This document shows, piece after piece, positions 5,742 through 5,805 of a DNA stretch of 5,805 nt (its first letter is position 1; each line of letters opens with the position of its first letter). The stretch is taken from positions 1-5,805 of the forward strand of contig DAOUWY010000138.1 in NCBI GenBank assembly GCA_030666885.1, in the 5' to 3' direction. The position numbers and the translations under genes were made by a program. The DNA is from Methanosarcinales archaeon. Lineage in GTDB: Archaea > Halobacteriota > Methanosarcinia > Methanosarcinales > Methanocomedenaceae. The notes under the pieces are model-generated. The model was not told where the DNA came from, did not search any database, and saw only the letters and a program-made list of their open reading frames with translations.

Positions 5742-5805
5742 ATGAAGAAATATATTGTAACACTTACTAAAGATGAGCGCGAAACTCTTAGAACACTTAC
5801 TTCCA
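5742..5805 (+). CDS. IS630-family transposase, N-terminal fragment (3' end outside window)
   Basis: Twenty-one codons from ATG 5742 read MKKYIVTLTKDERETLRTLT and continue past the right edge. This is the characteristic start of IS630-type transposases (MKKYIVTLTxxER...L), whose N-terminal helix-turn-helix region binds the terminal repeats; the DDE catalytic core would lie downstream. The purine-rich AAGGGG lies eight bases before the start. Whether the gene is intact cannot be judged here. Confidence 0.75.
   Translation, partial: MKKYIVTLTKDERETLRTLTS

Larger units (their letters stand above)
5667..5805 (+). mobile_element. Left end of an IS630-family insertion sequence (continues beyond window)
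   Basis: The element begins after the TA at 5667-5668 with GTGTCAAGTCAA (5669-5680), 73 bp before the transposase ATG. TA-flanked ends and this transposase start are typical of the IS630/Tc1-mariner group, and the site here reads CTAG, a preferred target of IS630. The inverted partner sequence appears at 561-572. Insertion broke the minus-strand recombinase within its N-terminal region. Confidence 0.7.

Noticed and set aside
5576..5770. Plus-strand 64-codon frame across the recombinase/IS junction
   Set aside because: It is antisense to the recombinase, crosses the IS end, and overlaps the transposase start in another frame.

Overview
The window reads as chromosomal DNA from a mesophilic euryarchaeon, most likely in or near the Methanosarcinales / ANME group. 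This is inferred from archaeal-style genes (full-length two-domain Sua5, MoeB/ThiF-type E1 enzyme, a form III-like RuBisCO start), AT-rich TATA-type promoter boxes, strong GGAGG-type ribosome binding sites and A+T-rich spacers. No 16S or other decisive marker is present, so the placement is tentative.

Layout from left to right. Positions 1-195 hold the 3' end of a G-rich membrane-protein gene (+). Positions 219-554 hold a minus-strand membrane-protein remnant crossed by an in-frame TAG; next to it (561-575) is a solo inverted-repeat end matching the IS630-type end at the far right of the window. Positions 734-1000 are the C-terminal end of a type I restriction specificity subunit (hsdS, -), cut at its 5' side by a 113-bp MITE-like element with 20-bp imperfect inverted repeats (999-1111). 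A compact minus-strand operon follows: a 65-aa zinc-ribbon protein (2073-2270) and an E1-like MoeB/ThiF protein (1230-2036). A divergent promoter region (about 2306-2331) separates it from plus-strand genes. There a purE pseudogene with a large internal deletion (2362-2580) and a 29-codon stub of form III RuBisCO (2625-2714) precede an intact sua5 (2734-3807) and a small two-helix membrane protein (3823-4059). After a 450-bp gene-poor spacer comes a minus-strand tyrosine recombinase (4510-5667). Its catalytic domain is complete, but its N-terminus is cut by an IS630-family insertion sequence whose left end (5667 on) and first 21 transposase codons close the window.

Two housekeeping blocks look functional: sua5 (tRNA t6A modification, with a downstream membrane protein) and the zinc-ribbon/E1-like operon (sulfur transfer or ubiquitin-like protein activation). 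Around them is a graveyard of eroded genes (hsdS, purE, rbcL, a recombinase, a membrane protein) and small mobile-element ends. I found no convincing new defence or other multi-gene system. The most notable items are the purE and rbcL relics found by reading through stops, the MITE inside hsdS, the IS630 insertion in the recombinase, and a Cys-to-Ser change at the usual E1 nucleophile position.
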